Position numbers and translations under genes: made by a program
In this document: positions 1 to 7,803 of the stretch, piece after piece
How positions within the stretch are numbered: position 1 is the first letter of the stretch
Layout: each line of letters begins with the position of its first letter
NCBI GenBank assembly: GCA_021815905.1
Contig: JAKAZP010000050.1
Location: 1-10,804, forward strand
Direction: 5' to 3'
DNA from: Pseudomonadota bacterium
GTDB taxonomy: Bacteria; Pseudomonadota; Gammaproteobacteria; Steroidobacterales; Steroidobacteraceae
DNA: 10,804 nt
The notes under the pieces: model-generated
The model's database searches: none
What the model was told of the DNA's origin: nothing
Seen by the model: only the letters and a program-made list of their open reading frames with translations

Positions 1-1
1 C

Positions 2-193
2 AGCGACGTGCGCCCCGACTAGCACAAGGACAAGAAGAACGACTGGTACGCGACCGCGGTCGGGGTCTACGGCAACTCGGTGGGACCCCCGAACCCCGCC
101 GACCCGGTGTGGATCCAGCAACCGATGAACGGGCCGCCGCTCGGCACGCCGCATACCCTAAACCCGCCCCCGGCAAGTCCGACGACCCCATGA
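2..193 (+). CDS. 3' end of the gene before gspJ, probably gspI, with an in-frame TAG
   Basis: The frame starting at base 2 runs to a TGA at 191-193 that overlaps the gspJ ATG (ATGA). Almost every codon from 2 to about 120 ends in G or C, as expected for a real gene here. It encodes an acidic/basic then aromatic stretch (HKDKKNDWYATAVGVYG) followed by a proline-rich tail. A TAG at 20-22 interrupts it after SDVRPD. Gene order in T2SS operons (G-H-I-J-K) makes gspI, a minor pseudopilin of the tip complex, the most likely identity. The visible C-terminal sequence alone is not diagnostic and the N-terminal prepilin motif is outside the window. Either the gene is broken or carries a sequencing/assembly error at 20-22, or gspI really ends at 22 and the rest is a decaying or non-coding spacer. 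The coding-like codon pattern favours the first option. Confidence 0.42.
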
Positions 194-897
194 GCACCCC
201 GCTCCCCACGACCGTCCCGGGCCGCGCGCACGTCCGCGGCTTCACGCTGATCGAGCTGCTGGTCGCGCTCTTCATTGCGGCCATCATGTTCGCGATCGGC
301 TACGGGACCATCGATCAGGCGCTGCACAACCGCGGTGACATCCGCAACCATCAGCGCCGGCTCGTGGCGCTGCAGACGGCGATGCTCGTCATGGAGCAGG
401 ACTTCGTGCAGCTCGCGCCCCGCCCGGTGCGCCAGCCCCTCGGAGACGGCTGGCAGCTCGCGATCCAGACCCCGCTCAGCGCCGGCTCCTCGGTCGACTC
501 GAGCTCGGGCGCGGACGGCTCATCGGGCTCGGGGGCCCTGCCCATCGTCACCCTGACACGAGGTGGCTGGAGCAACCCGACGGGCGTCGAGCGCCCGGAG
601 CTCGAGCGCGTCGCGTACGTGTTCGACAAGGGCACGCTGATCCGCGAGCACTGGAACGTGCTCGATGCGACGCTCGCCGATCAACCGGTCAAGCGCAATC
701 TCCTCAAGCACCTCAAGAGCGTCACCTTCCGCTACCTCACCTTCTCGCACCAGTGGGTCGAGCAGTGGCCGCCGCCGTCGGTCGGCAGCGAGGCGGCGAC
801 GGATACTTACTATCGCCAGCGCCCCATCGCGGTCGAGGTGACGCTCGACACCCGGCAATGGGGCAAGATCGTGCGCATCTTCGAGGTGGCCGGGTGA
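190..897 (+). CDS. gspJ: Type II secretion minor pseudopilin GspJ
   Basis: GspJ is a minor pseudopilin that joins GspI and GspK at the tip of the periplasmic pseudopilus, which pushes folded exoproteins through the outer-membrane secretin. The 235-residue product carries a class III prepilin signal, RGFTLIELLVALF. Prepilin peptidase should cut after G17, leaving F18 first and the conserved Glu5 at E22, followed by one hydrophobic helix (about 18-38). The C-terminal half matches the family pattern: LTRGGWSNP (122-130), a YVFDKGTL strand, WPPP (193-196) and the final AVEVTLDTRQWGKIVRIFEV. I chose the ATG at 190 over the longer ORF start at 109 because it overlaps the upstream stop and places the signal 17 residues in. 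No clear Shine-Dalgarno is visible, so coupling to the upstream gene is likely. A Ser/Gly/Asp-rich run at residues 98-115 looks like a lineage-specific loop insertion. Confidence 0.95.
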   Translation: MSTPLPTTVPGRAHVRGFTLIELLVALFIAAIMFAIGYGTIDQALHNRGDIRNHQRRLVALQTAMLVMEQDFVQLAPRPVRQPLGDGWQLAIQTPLSAGSSVDSSSGADGSSGSGALPIVTLTRGGWSNPTGVERPELERVAYVFDKGTLIREHWNVLDATLADQPVKRNLLKHLKSVTFRYLTFSHQWVEQWPPPSVGSEAATDTYYRQRPIAVEVTLDTRQWGKIVRIFEVAG

Positions 898-2006
898 GCG
901 GCGGTGCGCCACGCCGGCCGGCGCGGCCGCGGCTCGCCCGCCTGTCCCCGCCGGCACACCGTCAGCGCGGGGTGGCGCTGCTGGTCGCGATCCTCCTGGT
1001 GGCGTTGGGCACCATCATTGCCGCCGCGCTCGCCTACGACAACGCGATGACGGCGCGCAGGAGCGAGGCGGCGTTCGATTTCGATCAGGCGCTGCTGGTC
1101 GCCGAAGGCGCCGAGGCGACCGCCGCCTACGCCCTGCGGCAGACGGCGCTCGGCACGCCGAACGACGTCACCTACCCGGCGCAGCCCTGGGGCGAGCCGC
1201 TCGGACCGATCGAGGTCGCCCCCGGAGTGACGCTCGAGGCGTCGCTCATCGACCTGCAGGGCCGATTCAACATCAACTCCCTGATCGAGAGCGACGGGGT
1301 GACGGTCAATCCGGTGGCGGTCGCCGCCTTCCGCCGGCTCCTCGAGGAGGTGCAGGTCGATCCGAAATGGGCCGACGACCTCGTCAACTGGATCGACAAG
1401 AGCACCGTCGCCCCGGATGGCAACGGCGCCGAGGACAGCGTCTACATGGCGATGGATCCGCCGTATCTGCCGCCGCACCTCGTGGTCACGAGCACGAGCG
1501 AGCTGCTGGCGCTCCCCGGGTTCGGCCGGGATAACTTCGAGAAGATCGCGCCCTACATCACCGCGCTGCCCGTCGGGGCGAAGCTGAATGTCTGCTCGGC
1601 CTCGCCCCTGGTGCTCGATGCCTATCTCGGCTACACGCAGTTCAGCTCCGATCCGCAGCAGTTCGCGCAGGACCGCAAGAGCGCAGGCGGTTGTTTTCCG
1701 ACCCTGCTCAATTATCAGAACGCCTACAAGAGCCGCCCGGCGGGCGCCGGCGATCTCGGCGGGCCGATCCACCTCGGTGAGGCGGGCGGCGGCACACCAC
1801 CCGGGGCACAGCCCGTCACACCGCGCGGCGCGAACCCTCAGGCGCCGGGCTTCACCGACCTGTTCACGAATCAGTCGTCCTACTTCCGCCTGACGAGCCT
1901 CGTGAGCTCGGGCCCCACGGAGTTCGCCGTGTACAGTCTGCTTTACCGTACCGCGGGCGCCCCCTTCCTGGTGCGCCCGCTCATGCGCACCTTCACACGC
2001 CACTGA
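894..2006 (+). CDS. gspK: Type II secretion minor pseudopilin GspK
   Basis: GspK is the large minor pseudopilin that caps the T2SS pseudopilus with GspI and GspJ. I start the 370-residue protein at the GTG at 894, which overlaps the gspJ stop (GTGA); the longer ORF start at 753 lies inside gspJ. The prepilin site is RQRG/VALLVAILLVALG, with cleavage after G26. Position 5 of the mature protein is V31 rather than Glu, the hallmark of GspK. Family motifs are clear: DLQGRFNINSL (120-130), NWIDKS (165-170), GAEDSVYMAMDPPY (178-191) and TSELLALPGF (201-210). The acidic loop at 168-185 lies where calcium sites are known in GspK structures; assigning calcium here is inference. At 370 residues it is longer than many GspK proteins. 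The excess sits in a Gly/Pro-rich segment (about 281-318) between the helical domain and the C-terminal strands. C234 and C267 are positioned for a possible periplasmic disulfide. Confidence 0.95.
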   Translation: MSGGAPRRPARPRLARLSPPAHRQRGVALLVAILLVALGTIIAAALAYDNAMTARRSEAAFDFDQALLVAEGAEATAAYALRQTALGTPNDVTYPAQPWGEPLGPIEVAPGVTLEASLIDLQGRFNINSLIESDGVTVNPVAVAAFRRLLEEVQVDPKWADDLVNWIDKSTVAPDGNGAEDSVYMAMDPPYLPPHLVVTSTSELLALPGFGRDNFEKIAPYITALPVGAKLNVCSASPLVLDAYLGYTQFSSDPQQFAQDRKSAGGCFPTLLNYQNAYKSRPAGAGDLGGPIHLGEAGGGTPPGAQPVTPRGANPQAPGFTDLFTNQSSYFRLTSLVSSGPTEFAVYSLLYRTAGAPFLVRPLMRTFTRH

Positions 2007-2026
2007 TTTGGAATACGATTGCTCCC

Positions 2027-3271
2027 ATGGCTGACTGGCTCCTGCTGAGGCTCCCGCAAGACCCGCTGCAACAGGCGAGCTGGCTCGTGGTCGACTCCCA
2101 TGGAGCGCCGACCAGCCCGCCGCAGGCGGGCCCGCTCGCGCTCGCCGCCGCGCGCACCGCCGGCCGGCACGTCGTCGTGCTCGTGCCGGGCGCCGACGTG
2201 CTGCTCGCGGAGCCTGAGTTGCCGCCCGCGAAAACCGGCGGCAAGCTGCATCAGCTCGTGCCCTATGCTCTCGAGGAGCAGCTCGCGGATGACATCGACC
2301 AACTGCACTTCGCGGTCGGGCGCCGCCCGGGGGACTCCTCGAGCTTGCCGGTCGCGGTGGTCGCACGGCGCCTGATGGACGAGTGGCTCGCGCGGCTCAA
2401 GGACGCCGGCATCGAGCCCGAGGCGATGTACGCCGACAGCGAGCTGCTGCCGCGAAATCCCGGCCAGGCGGTGGCGCTCCTCGATGAGGACGTGATCGTC
2501 ATCCGTCCTCCCGCCTCCGATGTCATCACCCTGCCGGCGGATGCCCTCACCGAAGCGCTCGACATCGCCGCCCGCGGCGCGGACGACGGCGCGACCGGCG
2601 GCCGGGGCTTGATCTTCTACACCGGAGCGGCGCAGTGGCAGCGCCGCTCGGCCGAGGTGGAGGCCGCGCGCGAGCGTTTTGACGGCATCAAGGTTCAACT
2701 CCTCAGCGGCGGTCCGCTCGCGCTCTTCGCGCAGGAGCTGCCGGGCGCGACGGCCACCAATCTGCTGCAGGGTCCCTACGCGCCGGCGGTGTCCCAGCCC
2801 GTCGGCTGGCGCGCCTGGCGCGTCGCGGCCATCCTGCTCGCCTGTCTCATCGGGCTGCACGTCGTCGGCAACGCCGCCGAGCTCGTGGCGCTGCACCGCA
2901 CCGACCGCCGGCTCGATGACTCGATCAGCCGGATCTTCCACACGGTGATGCCCGGGCAGCAGAGCACCTACGAGGCGAGGCGCCAGATGGCGCAGCAGCT
3001 CAAGGCGGCGCGCGCGCTCGAAGCCTCGGGCGGGTTTCTCAGGGCCCTCGAGGCGCTCGCGAAGGCGCACGGCTCGGCGCCGGGCGCGGTGATGCGCGGC
3101 CTCACCTTCCGCGGCGGGGCGCTCGAGGTCGACCTCTCGGCCCCGACCGCCGAGGTGCTCGCGCAGTTGAGTCGCGAGCTGCGACAGCAGGGATGGCAGG
3201 CACGGCTGGTCTCGGGCAATCCCGCCGGCGCCTCCTATCAGGGGCGGATCGAGATGAAGCGGCGGATCTGA
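2027..3271 (+). CDS. gspL: Type II secretion inner-membrane assembly platform protein GspL
   Basis: GspL is a single-span inner-membrane protein. Its cytoplasmic domain binds the ATPase GspE and its periplasmic ferredoxin-like domain pairs with GspM. The 414-residue product has the actin-like cytoplasmic domain at 1-250, with the typical VPGADVLL (53-60), PELPPAKTGGKLHQLVPYA start of the interface region (63-81) and EEQLADDIDQLHFAVG (83-98). NLLQGPYAP (246-253 area) precedes one membrane helix at about 265-283. A periplasmic helix (about 290-340) and a small alpha/beta domain (345-414) follow. The ATG at 2027 comes 20 bases after the gspK stop. This spacer is AT-rich for the window, with only a weak GGA about 14 bases upstream as a ribosome site, and I see no promoter in it. 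Length is normal for the family. Confidence 0.95.
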   Translation: MADWLLLRLPQDPLQQASWLVVDSHGAPTSPPQAGPLALAAARTAGRHVVVLVPGADVLLAEPELPPAKTGGKLHQLVPYALEEQLADDIDQLHFAVGRRPGDSSSLPVAVVARRLMDEWLARLKDAGIEPEAMYADSELLPRNPGQAVALLDEDVIVIRPPASDVITLPADALTEALDIAARGADDGATGGRGLIFYTGAAQWQRRSAEVEAARERFDGIKVQLLSGGPLALFAQELPGATATNLLQGPYAPAVSQPVGWRAWRVAAILLACLIGLHVVGNAAELVALHRTDRRLDDSISRIFHTVMPGQQSTYEARRQMAQQLKAARALEASGGFLRALEALAKAHGSAPGAVMRGLTFRGGALEVDLSAPTAEVLAQLSRELRQQGWQARLVSGNPAGASYQGRIEMKRRI

Positions 3272-3272
3272 C

Positions 3273-3725
3273 GTGAGAATCTCGGAGAAGGACCGGCGCA
3301 TTCTCGTGATCGGCGGCGCGATCGCCGCGGTGCTGTTCGTGCTCGCGGTGGTGCTGCCGCTCGATGCGCGCGTCTCGCGCCTGCACGCGCAGGTGGCGCA
3401 CAAGCAGGCCGATCTCGCGTGGATGCGGCGCGTGGCGCCGCAGCTCGCCGCGGCCGGTCCGATGCGCAATCCCGCCTCCGGCGAGTCGCTCCTCGTCATC
3501 GTCGATCAGTCGGCGCGCGAGTCCGGGCTCGGCTCCGCGCTCACGGGCACCGGCCGCAGCGGCAAAGGCATGAACGTGCAGCTCGAGCACGCGCCGTTCG
3601 ACACGCTCATCGCCTGGCTCGCGCGACTCGGTCAGCAGAGCGGGATCGAAGTCGAGAGTGCCGACATCCACAGCGCAGGTCCCCCGGGGCAAGTCAACGC
3701 ATCGATCGTGTTGAGAGCGCCCTGA
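3273..3725 (+). CDS. gspM: Type II secretion inner-membrane protein GspM
   Basis: GspM is a short bitopic protein that forms dimers with itself and with GspL in the inner-membrane platform. The 150-residue product has a basic cytoplasmic N-terminus (MRISEKDRR), one membrane helix at about 10-29 (LVIGGAIAAVLFVLAVVLPL), a short helical periplasmic segment at 31-60, and a ferredoxin-like domain with LLVIVDQSARESGL (73-86), APFDTLIAWLARLGQQSGIE (107-126) and terminal beta strands. The start is a GTG one base after the gspL stop; upstream in-frame extension is blocked by a TGA at 3255-3257, and the next in-frame ATG would remove the membrane helix. A GGCGGA at about 3261-3266 sits at usable ribosome-site spacing. 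Sequence conservation is low across GspM proteins, so the call rests on topology, the domain pattern and position between gspL and gspN. Confidence 0.92.
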   Translation: MRISEKDRRILVIGGAIAAVLFVLAVVLPLDARVSRLHAQVAHKQADLAWMRRVAPQLAAAGPMRNPASGESLLVIVDQSARESGLGSALTGTGRSGKGMNVQLEHAPFDTLIAWLARLGQQSGIEVESADIHSAGPPGQVNASIVLRAP

Positions 3726-3732
3726 GCGGCGC

Positions 3733-4467
3733 ATGAAGCGCGTCATCGCGATCTCGGTCCTCTCGCTCGTCGCGTTCGCGGCGATCGTGCTCGCGCGGCT
3801 GCCGGCGAGCTGGGTGATGCCCGCCGCGCGTCCCTATCTCGCCTGCTCGAGCATCGACGGATCGATCTGGCGCGGCTACTGCGGCGGACTTGCGCTGGAA
3901 GGCACCCCGCTCGGGGACGCCACCTGGGAGCTGCATCCGGCGGCGCTGCTCAGCGGAGAGCTCGCCGCGCACGTCGACGTGTTGCGCCGCGACGCCTCGC
4001 TCCATGCGGACGTGCGGATCGGATGGGGCGGGACGGTGCACGCACGCAACGTCCGGGCGCAGATCCCGCTCGACCCGACGCTCCTGCCGATGCTGCCGCC
4101 CGGGCTCACCGGCAGCGCGCGCGTCGATCTCGCCGCCGCCCGATTCACGACCCGAGGCGTCATCGAGCGCCTGCGGGGCCGCATCGAGGCGCTCGACCTC
4201 ATCCAGCGCATGGGACAGGCGGTTCCGGTCGGCAGCTACGAAGCCGTGTTTCCGGGCGGCCCCGGAGCGCCGACCGCTCACGTGAAGGATCTCGGCGGCC
4301 CGCTCGCGGTGACCGGCACGCTGAGCGTCACCACGGACGGCTATCGGCTCGAGGGCTACGTGACACCGCGCGGGAGCGCCGCTCCCGCGCTCGTCAATGC
4401 GCTCGAGTATCTCGGCTCCCCGGATGCCGAAGGCCGGCGCTCCTTCGGGGTCTCCGGCACGTTCTGA
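3733..4467 (+). CDS. gspN: Type II secretion accessory protein GspN
   Basis: GspN is an inner-membrane-anchored periplasmic protein present in only a subset of T2SS operons, usually last after gspM; its exact role is not settled. The 244-residue product has an uncleaved-looking N-terminal membrane helix (MKRVIAISVLSLVAFAAIVL), then family-type features: GSIWRGYCGGL (43-53), WELHPAALLSGEL (65-77), a beta-rich AsmA/TamB-like repeat pattern and the GYRLEGYVTPRG strand near 203-214. The length fits the family (about 250). C38 and C50 could pair in the periplasm. The ATG lies 7 bases after the gspM stop, and the GAGCGG overlapping that stop is a weak ribosome site. It appears to be the last gene of the operon, because transcription of the next genes converges on it. 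Confidence 0.92.
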   Translation: MKRVIAISVLSLVAFAAIVLARLPASWVMPAARPYLACSSIDGSIWRGYCGGLALEGTPLGDATWELHPAALLSGELAAHVDVLRRDASLHADVRIGWGGTVHARNVRAQIPLDPTLLPMLPPGLTGSARVDLAAARFTTRGVIERLRGRIEALDLIQRMGQAVPVGSYEAVFPGGPGAPTAHVKDLGGPLAVTGTLSVTTDGYRLEGYVTPRGSAAPALVNALEYLGSPDAEGRRSFGVSGTF

Positions 4468-4485
4468 CCGGCGCGTGTCCGCGGC
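4468..4485. other. Convergent junction between the gsp operon and the repair operon
   Basis: Only 18 bases separate the gspN stop (4465-4467) from the helicase stop on the other strand (4486-4488). No GC-rich stem followed by a T-run is visible for either direction. The best pairing I can draw is GGCACG near 4457 with CGTGTC near 4474, six pairs with one G-T wobble and a 12-base loop, partly inside gspN. Transcripts from the two sides must therefore overlap or end by a factor-dependent route. Confidence 0.5.
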
Positions 4486-7400
4486 TCACAACTCGCGAAA
4501 CTCGCCGAGCAGCGGGAAGTAGATCGCCGCGCGCACCGGCTCGGGCCCGAGTTCCCCGGCGAGCGCCGCATAGAGCTCGAGCTGCGGGCGATAGCGCTCG
4601 AGCTCGCGCGCGATGAAGGACTCGAGATGCCCGCCCTCGTGGCGGCTCGTCTTGAAGTCGATGACCCAGCGACTGCCCTCGGCATCGATGAAGCTGCGGT
4701 CGATCACGACCGCGGTGAGACGGCCGCCGGCGACCCCGGTCAGGGCGAGCTCGCTGGCGGCGCCCGCATGATGCGAGGCGAGGATCCAGCGCCCGCGCTC
4801 GTCGGCGACCGTGCGCCGCAGCGCCTCGACCACGAGCTCCGCGGCGCCGTGCAGCTCGCCCCCGGGGACCCCGTGGCGGCGCAGCTGCTCGAGGAAGAAG
4901 CCTCGGCGCTGCGCAATGCTCTCGGGCGAGGGCAGCTCGCGGGCAGCGGCGAATGACTCGAGCGCCGCATGCACGACGGAGCCGATTTGCCGTGCCGTCT
5001 CGCCCACCCAGCTGAACTCCGGCGGCTCGAGCGCCCGGTGATCGAGCGGCAAGCGCGTCACCGGCGGCCCAGGCGGATGCGCGGCCGGACTCCAGTCCCC
5101 GGTGAGGCGCAGCAGAGGCCTTGTGCCCGCCGCGCTCGCGCCGGCGGGCGGCGCCGCGGGAGGCCTCGCGCTCACGCTCCGGAGGAAGCCCGCGCCGAGT
5201 GCCGGCCAGAGCGCGGCGAGCAAGGTGCGCGCGCGCGGCCTCACCGTGCCGTCGGCGCCCGGCTTCGGCGCCGCCGACAGATGCAGCGAGCGCCGGGCGC
5301 GAGTCGCCGCCACGTACAGCAGCCGGATCTGCTCGTTCGCCGACCTGACATCCGCGAGCCGCTTCATGTAGGCGCCGAGCCCTCCCGAGGGATCGGTGCC
5401 GATGGCCGGAACCGGAGCCATCAGAAGATCACTGCCCTCGCCCGAGCGACGGGGCAGATCGAGCCAGCGCAGCAGCGGCTCGGGGCCGCGGGAGAGGTCC
5501 CGATCGAGCGCCGGCACCAGCACGTGATCGAACTCGAGCCCCTTGGCGCGGTGAATGGTCAACACCTGCACCGGATTCGCGGTGCGCGCGTGCGGCTGCG
5601 CGTACAGCTCCTCGAGCAGGTCCTCGAGTCCGCCGATGCCGGACCATTCGCCGCAGGCCGTGCGCTCGCTCAGGGCGTGGAGGAAAGCGCGCGCCGAGGG
5701 CAGCTGGGCGGGCGGATAGGCATCGGGCGCGCCGAGCCTGATCCAGGTGAGCTCGAGCCACTCGGCGAGCGGCAGCCGCGTGCGCATGCACAGCGCCGCA
5801 TCGAGGATGCCGCGCACGCGCTCGATCCGGGTCCGCTCGCCGGCCGCACAGGCCGAGAGGCGCGCGGGGTCGGCGAGCGCTTCCCAAACCAGAAGCGGAT
5901 CGCGCCGCCCGGAGAGGCCCGTCAGGGTCTCGAGCGAGAGGCCGCACCAGGGTGCGCGCAAGAGCGCGAGCCACGAGGTTCGATCGCCCAGGTGCTCGAG
6001 CGCGCGCAGGAGCGCCACCAGATCGCGCACGATCGGCACCGCCCCGAGCGGCACGAGATCGATGCCGATCACGTCGACGCCACGCGCCTCGAGCGCGGCC
6101 ACGATGGCGGTGGCGTGTCCGCGCGCGGCCACGAGCACCGCGATGCTCGCCTCCGGGCCGCGCGCGCGAAGCTCCGACACCCGCGCGGCGACCGCGGCGG
6201 TCTCGCCCGTCCGATCCCCGGGGAAGAGCTCGAGGCTCACCGGCGGCTCCGCCGCGTCCCGCCCCGCCGTCCCGGCAGGCGCCGCGCCGCGTGCCGCCGT
6301 GCTCCGATCGAACGCGACGGCGCTCGTGCGCACGTCATCGCGCGACGGGAACAGCCGCTCGAACGTGTCGTTCGTCCACTCGAGGAGCTGCGGATCGGAG
6401 CGGAAGTTGCGCACCAGCGCGAGCCGCTCGAGCCTGATCCGGCCGCCGCCGATGCCCTGATCGCGAACTTCGAGAAAGCAGCCGACCTCCGCTTCGCGGA
6501 ACTGATAGATCGACTGCATCGGATCACCGACCAGGAAGAGCGAGCGTTCCTCCCCCTCCTCCCAGGCGGATGTCAGCGCGCCGAGCAGCGCGATCTGCAC
6601 CGTGGAGGTGTCCTGGAACTCATCGACCAGGATGTGCCGGAGCGCGAGGCTCGTCTGCCGCCCGGCGTCCGTGAGCTCTCCCTCCTCGATCAGCGCCTGC
6701 CGGGCCGACGCCGCGACATGCACGTGATCCACGCGCCCGCGGGAGGCGAACTGCACCAACAGTTGCGCGGCCGCGAGTGTCAGCACGCGCGCGAGCGCCG
6801 CGAGCGCCGCGGCGTCGGAGTCGCTCAACCCGCCCGGCAGCTGCTCGAGCTCGATGAGCGTCTCGCGGGCGCCCGGGACCTGCGCAAGGAGCCCGATCCC
6901 TCGGGCGAGCCGCTCGCGCGCCGGACCGCCGCGGAACGCCTCGCCGAGGCGGGCGAGGCCGCGCGGCTGACGCCACTCGCCCTCGCGGGTGAGGCTGAGG
7001 TGGGCGAGGCGCCGCCAGCTCTCGAGACACTCTGCGCGCGACTCGAGCGCGCCGACCCCCGGGATCGATGCCAGCTCGCCCCGCAGCGGCTCGCCGAGGC
7101 GAGCGCAGGCCGCGCGCAGACGCTCCTCGACGATGCGCGCGAGGCTCTGCGCGACGGACGCACCGAGCGCCTGCGGATCGTGCCGCGCGACGTGCCCCAG
7201 CCAGTGACCGCGGATGGCGAGCATCTGCGCGATGAGCCGCTCGACGTTGGCCCAGCGGTTGTCGAGCCGCTCGAAGAGCAGCGCCGCCTCGGCGCCGAGA
7301 CCTGCATCCTCGGCCGCGAGCAGCGTCTCGCGCGCCGCGCGCCGATAGAGCTCGCGCGCGCCGGTGGCGATGACGAGCGAGCCGCCCGCCCGGGCGGCGA

Positions 7401-7803
7401 GCGGCAGTTGCGCGGCGAGACGGAAGTTGAAGGAGTCGATCGTCTGGATGCGCAGCCGCCCGGGATCCTCGGTGAGATTCCAGCCGCGCGCGGCCGAGCG
7501 CCGGTTGACGGCCTGCGCGAGCTCGCGCAGCCGTTCCGCCTGCGCGCCCGCTCCGCAGTCTGCGCGCAGCGCCGCGAGCACGCGGGCTCGCATCTCCGCC
7601 GCCGCGCGCCGGGTGAAGGTGATCGCCAGGATTTCCTCCGGCTCATCGACCCGCGCCAGCAGCCGAAGCAGGCGCTGCGTGAGGACCGAGGTCTTGCCCG
7701 AGCCCGCGGGCGCCTGAAGCAGCACGGAGCGTCGGGGCTCGCACGCCTCATCCCGCTGCGCCTCATCGCTCAGCGCAAGGCGACCGCCGTCGAAGTCACT
7801 CAT
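4486..7803 (-). CDS. UvrD/RecB-type helicase with C-terminal nuclease (AddA-like)
   Basis: Predicted ATP-dependent 3'-5' DNA helicase-nuclease that, with the AddB-like neighbour, should resect double-strand ends for RecA-dependent repair. The 1105-residue product has the complete superfamily I set: Walker A APAGSGKT (31-38), motif Ia ILAITFTRRAAAEMR (58-72), RIQTIDSFN (118-126), Walker B ILVDEFQDTS (391-400), motif III LVGDPMQSIYQFR (424-436), RNFRSD (465-470), motif V LTIHRAKGLEFDHV (748-761) and motif VI RLLYVAATRAR (827-837). The C-terminus carries a PD-(D/E)XK nuclease: GSVVHAALESF with H945, D1035, VIDFKTS with D1049 and K1051, and RPQLELYAAL with Q1074 and Y1078, so it looks catalytically intact. 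I chose the ATG at 7803 because it overlaps the upstream stop by 8 bases and has GGCGAGG nine bases ahead; an in-frame ATG at 7845 would overlap by 50. Classical AddA is somewhat longer, and a standalone RecB role is less likely with no recC or recD in view. Confidence 0.92.
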   Translation of the reverse strand: MSDFDGGRLALSDEAQRDEACEPRRSVLLQAPAGSGKTSVLTQRLLRLLARVDEPEEILAITFTRRAAAEMRARVLAALRADCGAGAQAERLRELAQAVNRRSAARGWNLTEDPGRLRIQTIDSFNFRLAAQLPLAARAGGSLVIATGARELYRRAARETLLAAEDAGLGAEAALLFERLDNRWANVERLIAQMLAIRGHWLGHVARHDPQALGASVAQSLARIVEERLRAACARLGEPLRGELASIPGVGALESRAECLESWRRLAHLSLTREGEWRQPRGLARLGEAFRGGPARERLARGIGLLAQVPGARETLIELEQLPGGLSDSDAAALAALARVLTLAAAQLLVQFASRGRVDHVHVAASARQALIEEGELTDAGRQTSLALRHILVDEFQDTSTVQIALLGALTSAWEEGEERSLFLVGDPMQSIYQFREAEVGCFLEVRDQGIGGGRIRLERLALVRNFRSDPQLLEWTNDTFERLFPSRDDVRTSAVAFDRSTAARGAAPAGTAGRDAAEPPVSLELFPGDRTGETAAVAARVSELRARGPEASIAVLVAARGHATAIVAALEARGVDVIGIDLVPLGAVPIVRDLVALLRALEHLGDRTSWLALLRAPWCGLSLETLTGLSGRRDPLLVWEALADPARLSACAAGERTRIERVRGILDAALCMRTRLPLAEWLELTWIRLGAPDAYPPAQLPSARAFLHALSERTACGEWSGIGGLEDLLEELYAQPHARTANPVQVLTIHRAKGLEFDHVLVPALDRDLSRGPEPLLRWLDLPRRSGEGSDLLMAPVPAIGTDPSGGLGAYMKRLADVRSANEQIRLLYVAATRARRSLHLSAAPKPGADGTVRPRARTLLAALWPALGAGFLRSVSARPPAAPPAGASAAGTRPLLRLTGDWSPAAHPPGPPVTRLPLDHRALEPPEFSWVGETARQIGSVVHAALESFAAARELPSPESIAQRRGFFLEQLRRHGVPGGELHGAAELVVEALRRTVADERGRWILASHHAGAASELALTGVAGGRLTAVVIDRSFIDAEGSRWVIDFKTSRHEGGHLESFIARELERYRPQLELYAALAGELGPEPVRAAIYFPLLGEFREL

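Noticed and set aside
810..3499. Two 518-codon open frames on the - strand opposite gspK, gspL and gspM
   Set aside because: Arg/Ala-rich translations without recognisable motifs; the + strand genes have clear family motifs and coupled starts. Their equal length is coincidence.
190..4467. Type IV pilus or MSHA operon instead of T2SS
   Set aside because: GspL and GspM membrane topology, GspK lacking Glu5 and the J-K-L-M-N order are specific to type II secretion.
4450..4485. Bidirectional terminator between gspN and the helicase gene
   Set aside because: The only stem is six pairs with a wobble and a large loop, with no T-run on either side.
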